This document shows, piece by piece, positions 1 to 11,880 of a stretch of 64,000 bases of DNA. Numbering within the stretch: the stretch's first letter is position 1; each line of letters starts with the position of its first letter. The position numbers and the translations under genes were made by a program. The stretch lies in the NCBI GenBank assembly GCA_030280995.1, contig JASXTE010000002.1, forward strand, positions 35,049,183 to 35,113,182, written 5' to 3'. Source of the stretch: Hemileia vastatrix (Eukaryota; Basidiomycota; Pucciniomycetes; Pucciniales; Zaghouaniaceae). The notes under the pieces are model-generated. The model saw only the letters and a list, made by a program, of their open reading frames with translations. It did no database searches and was not told the origin of the DNA.

Positions 1-1578
1 CTCATCAAAATGATTAATATACAATAAAATACCATCAAAATTCAATCTGATTACTGAAAACGTTTGTAAAATGACTAATAGATATTTAAATTTGGAAAAT
101 AATATTCCATTTCTCAATTTCAAATTCAAAATATAAATCCTCATTTCAAATGTGAATTTTGTAGATTCCTTGCCTTCCTATATTATGAGTAATATTTGAG
201 GTATTGTACACCTTTTTAAATATGGTGTTGTGCTGCTAGAAATTATCTCTGTTTCAATTCAACTTTATTGGAGCTTGAATCCAGAATGATACATATTTTA
301 TAACTATTTTGAGAAAAAAGTCACTAGTAATGAATTTAGCCTTTTATCTGTCCTTTATATAACCTCACTTAATCCTACTTAAATCCAAATTGACCCACAA
401 AAACCTTATTTGGGATATTTTTTAGCCCAAGATGATTCAAGATTGGAGCAAAATATTATTTTTCATATCCAATATGCCTTTTGATTAAATTTCTTCAAGC
501 TTACTTAAAATTCACAGGAAATATTAAACACAAATCTTGAGAATATAGTATTTAAAATCAAAATAAATATAATATAATATGCTTACAACAAAATTTTTTT
601 TCTGGATTAATTGAAACAAAAAATTGTTCATTTGTGAAAATAGAAAAAATACTATCCATCCTGAATTTAGAATTCATTTTTAAAAATTTAATGCCCCCTC
701 ACTTTCAAGTTTATCATGTATTTCGAAAATTATATTTTTAATAATTTTGTGAATAGTACACCTTAGGTATAAACTTGAGGATATCAAAAACTAAAACATC
801 AGCAAATTGAAATGTTTTTTATTGTTATGAATGGAAATAATGATTGAAAAACACCATTAGAGAAAGTTTGATTTTGAATAATAGGCATACTTTCTCATGT
901 AAATTTCAATAAAAATAATTTTTATTCTTACATAAGTCGAAGTGGATACATTTGAGCTCAAAAAGAATTAAAATAGACAAAATAAGACTTCTATACTTTA
1001 TATTCAAAAATGAAATCACCCTTCATTATCTACCTGTAAACTACTTTAAATTAAATAATTTCAAAGTCAGTATATACTGATGTTATTTTTTCTTCTAAAA
1101 AATTTATTATATAGATTAATAGTCATAAACAGTTGACATAGATGTTAACTTTATATAAGCAATCTTTAATGCATAAAATGATAGAACTATCTTTTATGTA
1201 AAAAGTGATGAAGAAAAAATTATTATTAAATTTTTGATGCACTATCAATAAAATTGAAGATAGAGCATATCAAAAGTTTAAACTTAATTTCAATTTTGAT
1301 ATCATCATTTTATTTTATTTTACTTGAGTAAAAAACAGATTTTAAATCTCAATATAATTTTAAATCCCATTAGTTTGTAGATTTCAACATTTGAAACTAT
1401 GAAATAAATATTTATGAAATAATTTTACAATATTTGCCCTTCTAAAAACTCATAAATCCAACTTCAAATCTTCTAACCTTCACAAGTAACCACAATGCAT
1501 TCTGAAAATACTCTATATTTAAAAAATTAAAGGTAAATAAAATTATGTTTTTATTCTTTATTTCAATTTTCGATAAAT

Positions 1579-1580
<2 letters not shown>

Positions 1581-1617
<37 letters not shown>
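1581..1617. repeat. (TA)n microsatellite
   Basis: This is a simple TA run of about 36 bases inside copy A of S. It is matched by the run at about 6250-6285 in copy B. Confidence 0.9.
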
Positions 1618-1619
<2 letters not shown>

Positions 1620-3334
1620 GCTTAAAAAGTCTAAGAGGGAACTTAATAGTGGTTTTATCATTAGATATACAGATTCAAGTTTCAAAAAATTTGTTTGGAA
1701 TAAATTACAAAGACAAAAAGGATATATTTTAATGAAAGAATACTAATTTAGGTTCTCTTAAAATTTTAGTAACCAATTTTATGGAATATCAATCCATGGT
1801 TATCATTCTTTATGATATTATCATAGAATTTTTACCTTTTTTAATATAATGATTTTCTATTGTGTGGTATGTAGGTTAAGATAAGTTTAAAAGATTTATT
1901 GAAGATATATATACCAGACACAGTATAATCTGTAGATTTATAACTATAACTTACTTTTCTGATGTTTTAAATCATTGATTAGTAGCTCATTCATTACACA
2001 AGTAAATAATTTAAGTCTCTGGAAATAATTCCTTGTGAATTTCAAATTTTTTGTTATTCTCAAAATCATTACTCAAATAAACTAAAAATTTCTTCAAATA
2101 TTGATTGAAGGAAGGAGTTTCAAAATCATAATTTGTAGTTATAAAATTTTGAGTTAATTTTCATATTATCAAGTATAATGAACATTTGTAAATTTTAACT
2201 TGAAAACTAGTGATCATAGCAAAGTAATACTAGAAGAATCAGATAAAAAGGGTGGAATAAAGTCATAGCACAACAGGAAATGATACAAAATTGTTGATTT
2301 TTGGCTCACAAAATTCAACATATTTTTGACATATTTTACCACCTTTAGATAATGTTTAGTGGATTTTAACATTATTATAACAAGCAAACTTAACAATGTT
2401 TTTGATTTTTTTTAACAAAAATAAATATATTTAGATCATTTTTTTTAAAAATATAACTTATTTTTATGCTTTATCTACAATAGTTAGTAGTTTTTTTTTG
2501 AAGAAATTACTTGTTTTGATATTCTATTTTTGAATTTTTTAAGAGAGTTCATTGCATTAAAGTTTTTTATAAATTTTTCATTAAAGCATCATATTTTAAA
2601 TCTAGAGATTTGGTTTTGAAATAATATATATTTTCATGTTAATTGACTCATTATTTCTGGATTGATAAATTATGTTAAAATTGGGATTGCTTATTTCTAG
2701 TGAGTGTATATCATAGTTGGTTTTCAAATCAATGATTAATAAATGGTGAAATTTTGTAAAATTCTAAATATCTTTTAAACCTTTTTGATTTAAATAATGT
2801 TTAATGTTATGTAATCATTCTATAAGTAGAACACAGTTAAAATCTGATAATGGTACATTGCTTTCAATTTCTAATACTAAAATTCTATTCTACTTGAAAC
2901 ATTGTAAACTAAAACTTGGTATCTCATTAGAAACTCACAATTTTCAAAAATCATATTTCCAACTTTTTAAACATGATACACATTAAAATAAATTTTTAGA
3001 ATAATTTCCCAATTATTTTCAAATACTAGAAAATAATGACCTCAATTTATTTTAATACTTAAACCATTCTGATGAGTGAATTTCACAATCCTCTAAGTAA
3101 CATATGGTTACCATTTATACACATATGCATGATTTCTCCTTTTGTTTAATTTTAGCGAAATCTAAAAAGGAAAATCACATGTTGAATATCATCTATAGAT
3201 AAACTTCTTATATTAGAAGCTAATATTTCATATGAGAAATTTGTTATTGAGTTTGGGAAAGATTAATAAGTGTTGGGAATTATAATTGAGCCATTTATTC
3301 AAGTAAATAAAAAAGGATGACCTTCTAAATACTT

Positions 3335-3335
<1 letters not shown>

Positions 3336-3363
<28 letters not shown>
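3336..3363. repeat. (TA)n microsatellite
   Basis: This is a TA run in copy A. The equivalent in copy B, at about 8000-8033, is several units longer. Confidence 0.9.
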
Positions 3364-3365
<2 letters not shown>

Positions 3366-4302
3366 AAAATTAATTATATAGTAGCATTTAACCATGGTTT
3401 TATACTAATGTCATATAAAAAAGGGATTGAACTAAAAATTTCAGTAAATAAAATAAAAATAAGATAAGTTAATATTCTTGTTTATATTTTCATACTTTTG
3501 AAATGGCTTACTTAAGGGAGAACATTATTTGGTTTTAGAGTACAAGAATTTCTAGATAAAAATCTTCACAATATAGTTTGACCCTCTCAAAAAGAAAATT
3601 CTAAAAATTTTACTATCAAATTTTATATATTTGTTAAGTAATAGAAAATGGAGTGGTGTCTTTGACAATGAAGCTTTAGAAAATGAAATAAATGATTTAA
3701 CTTTATAATATAATTTTTGAAACAATAAATCGTGTATTCAAGAAAAATTATATATTTTACAATCAAGATAACAGTATTAATTAAGCAACTCTAACAACTT
3801 TTGAAAGAAAACAAGAAAAAAATATTTAGTAAAATGCATAATTTATTTCTAGAATTTAAGGAAACTTAATAGCTCTACCTGTGAACTAGCCTTAAAGCAG
3901 GTTTAGATTTAACATGTGGAAATTCATACATAGTACCCTTCCATCATTAGAGCAGAATAGAATTTATGTAGTTTTATTTTATTAATTTATAATAGTATTT
4001 TTATTTTTGGCTTTTTCATTAGTATAACTATATATTTTTTAACTTTTTTGTTTTTCATAACATAAGTTCAAAGCTGCCCATCACTACTTCAAGATGAAAC
4101 TCCATATAATGTAATAAATGAATGATATATTATAATGAATTTTACTAGAGACTTTTCAAAAATGGTGATTAAGAATACTTATTATAATTTTTTTAAATTT
4201 TTATTATTATTCTATCTCTTGAAAGGAGATGGCCATATCTCAATTTAATTAGTTTTTCCTCAGAAAAATTTATTCTTGATCTAAATAAAATTGCATCACT
4301 AT

Positions 4303-4343
4303 CACCACAGAAAAAATGGGGGGGGTATTGCTAGCAATACCCC
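4303..4343 (+). repeat. Left terminal inverted repeat of E1
   Basis: It begins CACCACAGAAAAAA, followed by a G run and a 22-bp perfect palindrome (4322-4343) centred on GCTAGC. It matches the reverse complement of 32948-32987 with a few changes in the A/T spacer. The end sequence and 3-bp duplication fit a CACTA-type end. Confidence 0.9.
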
Positions 4344-4650
4344 TTGCTTGAGCTCCGTTGAGCCACAAATCTATGCTTGAATTATGCACACATCATCACC
4401 ATGTAGGAAATTGTTTGGCCTTACATTTAGTCAGAGATTTGTCACAGATTGAGCTCAAGATGAACCTACATTGATCACCGTTTGATCTTGTAAAATCCTA
4501 ATTTGATCATCAGTTAAGCTCCCTTTGATCTCACTTTGATCTAACATAAGCTTTTGCATATCCAATATGTCAACTATTCACTTTCAAAAAGATTCATAAT
4601 GAATTTCACATGGAATATTAGAAACGAAACCAGTAATTTTGAGTAAATGT
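4344..4650. promoter_or_regulatory. Left subterminal region of E1 with repeated TTGAGCTC / TTGATC motifs
   Basis: Short motifs related to TTGAGCTC and TTGATC recur in both orientations up to about 4560. Similar motifs (GCTCAGCTC, GATTGAG, TTGAAC) occur inside the right end at about 32750-32900. CACTA elements usually have such clustered subterminal motifs as binding sites for a second element protein; that role here is inference. The border with S lies somewhere between about 4560 and 4651, or does not exist if S is native to E1. Confidence 0.5.
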
Positions 4651-6246
4651 CTCATCAAAATGATTAATATACAATAAAATACCATCAAAATTCAATCTGA
4701 TTACTGAAAACTTTTGTTAAAATGACTAATAGATATTTAAATTGGAAAATAATATTCCATTTCTCAATTTCAAATTCAAAATATAAATCCTCGTTTGAAA
4801 TGTGAATTTTGTAGATTCCTTGCCTTCCTATATTATGAGTAATATTTGAGGTATTTTACACCTTTGTAAATATGGTGTTGTGCTGCTAGAAATTATCTCT
4901 GTTTCAATTCAACTTTATTGAAGCTTGAGTCCAGAATGATAAATATTTTATAACTATTTTGAGAAAAAAGTCACTAATAATGAATTTAGCCTTTTATCTG
5001 TCCTTTATTAAACCTCACTTAATCCTACTTAAATCCAAATTGACCCACAAAAACCTTATTTGGGATATTTTTTAGCCCAGGATGATTCAAGATTGGAGCA
5101 AAATATTATTTTAAATATCCAATATGCCTATTGATTAAATTTCTTCAAGCTTACTTTAAATTCACATTAACATTAACTTGCACAGGAAATATTAAACACA
5201 AATCTTGAAAATATAGTATTTAAAATCATAATAAATATAATATAATATGCTTACAACAAAATTTTCTTTCTGGATTAATTGAAACAAAAAATTGTTCATT
5301 TGTGAAAATAGAAAAAATACTATCCATCCTGAATTTAGAATTCATTTTTAAAAATTTAATGCCCCCTCACTTTCAAGTTTATCATGTATTTTGAAAATTA
5401 TATTTTTAATAATTTTGTGAATAGTACACCTGAGATATAAACTTGGGGATATCAAAAACTAAAACATCAGCAAATTGAAATGTTTTTTATTGTTATGAAT
5501 GGAAATAATGATTGAAAAACACCATTAGAGCAAGTTTGATTTTGAATAATAGGCATACTTTCTCATGTAAATTTCAATAAAAATAATTTTTATTCTTACT
5601 TAAGTTGCGGTGGATACATTTGAGCTCAAAAAGAATTAAAATTGATAAAATAAGACTTCTATAGTTCATATTCAAAAATGAAATCACCCTTCATTATCTA
5701 CCTGTAAACTATTTTAAATTGAATAATTTCAAAGTCAGTATATACTGATGTTATTTTTTCTTCTAAAAAATTTATTATATAGATTAATAGTCATAAACAG
5801 TTGACATAGATGTTAACTTTATATAAGCAATCTTTAATGCATAAAATGATAGAACTATCTTTTATGTAAAAAGTGATGAAGAAAAAATTATTATTAAATT
5901 TTTGATGCACTATCAATAAAATTGAAGATAGAGCATATCAAAAGTTTAAACTTAATTTCAATTTTGATATCATCATTTTATTTTATTTTACTTGAGTAAA
6001 AAACAGATTTTAAATCTCAATATAATTTTAAATCCCATTAGTTTGTAGATTTCAACATTTGAAACTATGAAATAAATATTTATGAAATAATTTTACAATA
6101 TTTGCCCTTCTAAAAACTCATAAATCCAACTTCAAATCTTCTAACCTTCACAAGTAACCACAATGCATTCTGAAAATACTCTATATTTAAATAATTAAAG
6201 GTAAATAAAATTATGTTTTTATTCTTTATTTCAATTTTCGATAAAT

Positions 6247-6249
<3 letters not shown>

Positions 6250-6285
<36 letters not shown>
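6250..6285. repeat. (TA)n microsatellite
   Basis: This TA run in copy B is the counterpart of the one at 1581-1617. Confidence 0.9.
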
Positions 6286-6287
<2 letters not shown>

Positions 6288-7992
6288 GCTTAAAAAGTCT
6301 AAGAGGGAACTTAATAGTGGTTTTATCATTAGATATACAGATTCAAGTTTCAAAAAATTTGTTTGGAATAAATTACAAAGACAAAAAGGATATATTTTAA
6401 TGAAAGAATACTAATTTAGGTTCTCTTAAAATTTTAGTAACCAATTTTATGGAATATCAATCCATGGTTATCATTCTTTATGATATTATCATAGAATTTT
6501 TACCTTTTTTAATATAATGATTTTCTATTGTGTGGTATGTAGGCTAAGATAAGTTTAAAAGATTTATTGAAGATATATATACCAGAAACAGTATAATCTG
6601 TAGATTTATAACTATAACTTACTTTTCTGATGTTTTACATCATTGATAAGTAGCTCATGCATTACACAAGTAAATAATTATAGTCTCTGGAAATAATTCC
6701 TTGTGAATTTCAAATTTTTTGTTATTCTTAAAATCATTACTCAAATAAACTAAAATTTCTTCAAATATTGATTGAAAGAAGGAGTTACAAAATCTTATTT
6801 TGTAGTTATAAAATTTTGAGTTATTTTTCATGTTATCAAGTATAATGAACATTTGTAAATTTTAACTTGAAAACTAGTGAGCATAGCAAAGTAATACTGG
6901 AAGAATCAGATAAAAAGGGTGGAATAAAGTCATAGCACAACAGGAAATGATACAAAATTGTTGATTTTTATCTCATAAAATTCAACTTATTTTTAACATA
7001 TTTTACCACCTTTAGATAATGTTTAGTGGATTTTAACATTATTATAACAAGCAAACTTAACAATGTTTTGATTTTTTTAACAAAAATAAATATTGTTAGA
7101 TCATTTTTTTAAAAAATATGACTTATTTTTATGCTTTATCTACAATAGTTAGTAGTTTTTTTTGCAGAAATTACTTGTTTTGATATTCTATTTTTGAATT
7201 TTTTAAGAGACTTCATTGCATTAAAGTTTTGTAATAATTTTTCATTAAAGCATCATATTTTAAATCTAGAGAATTGGTTTTGAAATAATATATATTTTCA
7301 TGTTAATTGACTAATTTTTTTTGGATTGATAAATTATGTTAAAATTGGGATTGCTTATTTCTAGTGAGTGTACATCATAGTTTGTTTTCAAATCAAAGAT
7401 TAATAAATGGTGAAATTTGGTAAAATTCTAAATATCTTTTAAACCTTTTTGATTTAAATAATGTTTAATGTTATGTAATCATTCTATAACTAGAACACAG
7501 TTAAAATCTGATAATGGTACATTGCTTTCAATTTCTAATACTAAAATTCTATTCTACTTGAAACAATGTAAACTAAAGCTTGGTATCTCATAAGAAACTC
7601 ACAATTTTCAAAAATCATATTTCCAACTTTTTAAACATGATACACATTAAAATATATTTTTAGAATAATTTCCTAATTAGTTTCAAATACTAGAAAATAA
7701 TGACCTCAATTTATTTTAATACTTAAACCATTCTGATGAGTGAATTTCACAATCCTCTAAGTAACATATGGTTACCATTTATACACATATGCATGATTTC
7801 TCCTTTTGTTTAATTTTAGCTGAATCTAAAAAGGAAAATCACATGTTGAATATCATCTATAGATAAACTTCTTATATTAGAAGCTAATATTTCATATGAG
7901 AAATTTGTTATTGAGTTTGGGAAACATTAATAAGTGTTGGGTATTATAATTGAGCCATTTATTCAAGTAAATAAAAAAGGATGACGTTTTAA

Positions 7993-7999
<7 letters not shown>

Positions 8000-8033
<34 letters not shown>
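8000..8033. repeat. (TA)n microsatellite
   Basis: This TA run in copy B is the counterpart of the one at 3336-3363. Confidence 0.9.
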
Positions 8034-8035
<2 letters not shown>

Positions 8036-8735
8036 AAAATTAATTATATAGTAGCATTTAACCATGTTTTTATACTAATGTCATATAAAAAAAGGGATTG
8101 AACTAAAACTTTCAGTAACGAAAATAAAAATAAGATAAGTTAATATTCTTGTTTATATTCTCATATTTTTGAAATGGCTTACTTAAGGGAGAAAATTATT
8201 TGGTTATAGAGTACAAGAATTTCTAGATAAAAATCTTCACAATATAGTTTGACCCTCTCAAAAATAAAATTCCTCAAATTTTACTATCACATTTTATATA
8301 TTTGTTAAGTAATAGAAAATGGAGTTGTGTCTTTTACAATGAAGCTTTAGAAAATGAAATAAATGATTTAAATTTATAATATAATTTTTGAAACAATAAA
8401 TCATGTATTCAAAAAAAATTATATATCTTACAATCAAGATAACAGTATTAATTAAGCAACTCTAACAACTTTGGAAAGAAACAAGAAAAAAATAATTAGT
8501 AAAATGCATAAGTTATTTTTGGAATTTAAGGAAACTTAATAGCTCTACCTGTAAACTAGCCTTAAAGCAGGTTTGGATTTAACATGTGGAAATTCATACA
8601 TAGTACCCTTCCATCATTAGAGCAGAATAAAATTTATGTAGTTTTATTTTTTTAATTTATAATAGTATTTTTATTTTTGGCTTTTTCATTAGTATAACTA
8701 TATATTTTTTAACTTTTTTGTTTTTCATAACATAA

Positions 8736-9566
8736 CACCACGCAATAAGGGGGGCGGACTTGCTAGCAAGTCCGCAACCTTGAACCCTAATTCATATCTT
8801 TTTGAGCACACATTGAGGAAGTGATGAAACCATCATGAAGAAGTATTGAATTTACTTTGAACACAAATGGGGCTACAAGGGCTGGAAAGGCTGGAGAGAG
8901 GGGTGAGGAAGGGTGTATGGGGTAGCGAAAAGGTTGGGAAAGAGTTGGAAGGGAAGATTAAGGGTTCCGAGGCATTTTAAATGAAGAAAAGGGTCTGGGA
9001 GAGGTTGAGAGGGGTGAAATGGGGATCAAAAGAGGATGGCATACAATGGGGCTGGGAGGATAGTGAAAGGCATGGGAAGGGAAGACAAGCATGTGTTGAT
9101 AGAATTGAAAGGGATGGAGATTGGTGCAAACAGAGTGTGAAAATAGGAGGATGAACTCTGTTCTTCGGGCGAAGAACAGAGTTCACTTCCATAAAATATT
9201 AGCTGAAACAAAACAGAGTGTGAAAATAGGAGGATGAACTCTGTTCTTCGGGCGAAGAACAGAGTTCACTTCCATAAAATATTAGCTGAAACATAGTTTT
9301 CAATTCTGTAAAAACAGTTGTAGGTAATAGAAAAAGTCACTGATCTTCAAAAAATACTTTGCATTGAGTAGACTCATGGAATGATTTTTTCTGGCTTCCA
9401 TTCAGTTATCCTCACACTTTCACTATGTTTTCAATATAGATCCATTGTTATTTGTGTGATACTTCAAGTGAAAGTTCAGTATTACTTCAGTCTGAGTTCC
9501 ATCTGATTTCCATCTGACTTCAAGTTGCGGACTTGCTAGCAAGTCCTCCCCCTATATTGCGTGGTG
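8736..9566. mobile_element. Non-autonomous element M1 (831 bp) with E2-type CACCACGCAATA ends
   Basis: It starts CACCACGCAATA and ends TATTGCGTGGTG. Both ends carry the inner palindrome GGACTTGCTAGCAAGTCC, and TAA duplicates flank it (8733-8735, 9567-9569). Copy A of S has the empty site at about 4065. Its right end, read inward, resembles the left end of E2 (56672 on), including the AACTTGAAGTCAGATGGAA stretch, so it is probably moved by the E2-type transposase. It encodes nothing convincing; short open frames in it on the minus strand are chance. An 83-bp unit is tandemly duplicated (9128-9293). Confidence 0.9.
9128..9293. repeat. 83-bp tandem duplication with a 14-bp hairpin, in M1
   Basis: Two adjacent 83-bp units start AAACAGAGTGTG at 9128 and 9211. 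Each contains perfect arms AACTCTGTTCTTCG / CGAAGAACAGAGTT (9154-9167 and 9170-9183 in the first). The sister element M2 has one unit only, which accounts exactly for its 83-bp shorter length. Confidence 0.9.
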
Positions 9567-11023
9567 TAAGTTCAAATCTGCACATCACTACTTCAAGATG
9601 AAACTCCATATAATGTAATCAATGAATGATATATTATAATGAATTTTACTAGAGACTATTCAAAAATGGTGATTAAGAATACTTATTATAATTTTTTAAA
9701 TTTTTATTATTATTCTATCTCTTGAAAGGAGATGGCCATATCTCAATTTAATTAGTTTTTCCTCAGAAAAATTTATTCTTGATCTAAATAAAATTGCATC
9801 ACTATTAACTAGATGTTATTATACAATTTTAACAATTTTTTTATCTGAACATAGTTGAAAGTATGTATAAATTAAAGTGTTTCCACATAGTCTTACTATT
9901 ATCCCACCATTATTTTCACATTTAGATTTCATTATAACTGTAAAATAAGTTTTTCAATAATTTTAATAATACCTTAATATTTAATAATTTAGTTACATAG
10001 TAGATTTTTTATCCTTTTTTTTTATGAGGCTTATTATATAAACACTACTTTTAGATTTTATCCATTTTGATGTCTGATAATTTAAATTTTCATTTAACTA
10101 CCCAAATTATATCAAAAAAAATTCAAAAGTATATTTTTTTAATGTACTCTTTTTGATAAACTTATCATTTCTTATAGGTTATTCTTCAACTATTTATTGT
10201 AATTAACTACCCACTCATTTATGGTCTGTTATTGTTGTTCATTACATACAGACAAAATAAGGATACTCTCATATTATATTGGAGTTTTAAATTAAAAAGT
10301 AAATACTAGTGGCTGGTATTAAATATGAAGTTGTTATAACTAAGTTGAACATTAATTAATTATTAATTGGAATTTTATATTACAAATTTTATTGAATGTA
10401 TATAAAAATAACACTCAAGAAATATATATAAGATATATATATAACCATTGTATATCAAAAATGAAGTACTTATCAACATAGTCTTTTTAAATGATTTTCA
10501 AATTTACTTAAAGAGACATTAATATTACCAATTCAAATTTTATATCAAATACAATAATATTATTATTTCATTTTTAATTATTTTACAAAAAATTTGAGTT
10601 TCAAAGTAATTTAATTCAGTATTTAATGAATGTTTTTGAAAAATATTTTTAAAAATAGAAATAACCCCTCACAAAAAAAAATATAATTTTTTTACTTACA
10701 ATTTGCACCATATTTCTACCCTTAAAATATTTGTATTCTTCTAACAAAAATATTTTTTAAATAAATTTAAAAATTTTTTCATTATTCAATTACAAAATGT
10801 CAAATTTATAATTTATTTTACCTTACTAAAAAATTTAGTTGAAAATTTAATTTTGTATTTCCAAAAAATAAACTTAAATGTCAAAAATTAAAAAAACAAA
10901 ATTATAAATATAATTATGAGAAAGAGGTAGATTAAATTTATAATATTCATATAAAAAAAATTCATATATTTTATGGTGCTTGAATTTTAAATTTAATGTA
11001 TTAAAAATTAATTATTAAATAAC

Positions 11024-11880
11024 CAAGCCAAATGAAATTGGCTTGAATTTTTGGTATCACTAGAACTTATTTTTTTTCTTATACTCACATTTTAATTTTT
11101 AATTTTTTTTTTTCTACATTTCTCTTTTTTTTTTTATGATTTTTAATGTTTTTAAGACCGAAGTTGCTTTCAAACAACTTCGGTCTAACGTTTCTCTCAC
11201 TTTCCCACCAGATTGCACCTGGTAGGGAAAGTCGCTTCCATTTTAGAGACCAAAGTCCCTTGCAGGGACTTTGGTTTCTCTGTGTGCATTGCACAGCCAG
11301 AAAAAAACTGGCTGTGCAATGCACTGCATGCAGCACATGCAACACGCATCGCTGCTGCAAGTAATGCGCATTGCATGCAGCAGAAATGCGCGTTGCATGC
11401 AGCCTGCATTGCTGCTGCATGCAACGCGCGTTTCTGCTGCATGCAGCGCGCATTGCACATGCTGCGCATATCTCATGCAGCTGACTTGATATCAGCTGCA
11501 TGAAATATGGTAGCGATTGTGCAACGCGCGTAAAAATTGGCTGTGCAATGCACTGCATGCAGCGCGCATTGCATGTGCTGCCCATATCTCATGCAGCTGA
11601 CTTGATATCAGCTGCATGAGATATGGAAGCGATTGTGCAACGTGCGTTGCACACAGCTTTGGCCACCTCCCAGCCTAGTAAATTGGCTGGGAGGGTGGCA
11701 AATTTTACAGCAAGCAATCAAAGTTTCTTTTAGCGACTTCGATTGCTTGAAAGAGACACTTCCAGCCAGGGGAAACCTGGCTGGAAGTAGTAAATTGCAA
11801 TGTAAGGGACCCAAGCCAATTTCAAAGGCTTGGGTCATAAATTAAGGTTTCTAAAAAGCAGCCAGTATAAATCTGGCTGC
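11024..11880. repeat. String of about twelve different short hairpins (copy B)
   Basis: Consecutive inverted repeats with different sequences, stems of 8-17 bp and loops mostly of 3-9 nt stand one after another. They are at 11024-11045, 11156-11185 (GACCGAAGTTG arm), 11201-11230, 11249-11275 (ACCAAAGTCCCT arm), 11284-11324 (17-bp stem), 11468-11508, 11584-11624 (17-bp stem), 11662-11699, 11711-11749, 11758-11788, 11808-11836 and 11858-11880. The block is richer in GC than its surroundings. Open frames across it on both strands are by-products of the repeats. Function is unknown; a structured RNA or a protein-binding DNA is possible. Confidence 0.85.
11318..11583. repeat. GC-rich GCATGCAGC / GCGCATTGC repeats
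   Basis: Short units built from TGCATGCAGC, GCGCGCATTGC and CTGCTGCA repeat imperfectly. A 24-bp direct repeat (CTGTGCAATGCACTGCATGC core, about 11310 and 11541) brackets about 231 bp that copy A lacks, so one copy gained or lost it by recombination or slippage. Confidence 0.8.

Larger units (their letters stand above)
1..4302. other. Copy A of sequence S, left segment, without genes
   Basis: This AT-rich stretch has no believable reading frame. It is repeated almost base for base from 4651 (position 1 equals 4651) to about 9803, apart from one inserted element at 8736-9566. It ends in the sequence gcatcactat, where E1 begins. The same sequence resumes at 32988 after E1. Two TA microsatellites lie in it at about 1581-1617 and 3336-3363. 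The match starts at the very first base, so the repeat probably extends upstream of the window. I see no gene or RNA gene here. Confidence 0.8.

Noticed and set aside
8977..9211. Short minus-strand open frames in M1 (and the same in M2 at 21352-21595)
   Set aside because: Two overlapping frames of proline- and serine-rich low-complexity sequence in a non-autonomous element with no coding tradition; identity between M1 and M2 only reflects recent common descent.
11085..11585. Overlapping open frames on both strands, including one of 166 codons, in the GC-rich repeat region
   Set aside because: They arise from hairpins and GCATGCAGC repeats, give Cys/His/Ala-rich nonsense in all frames, and are not preserved in copy A.
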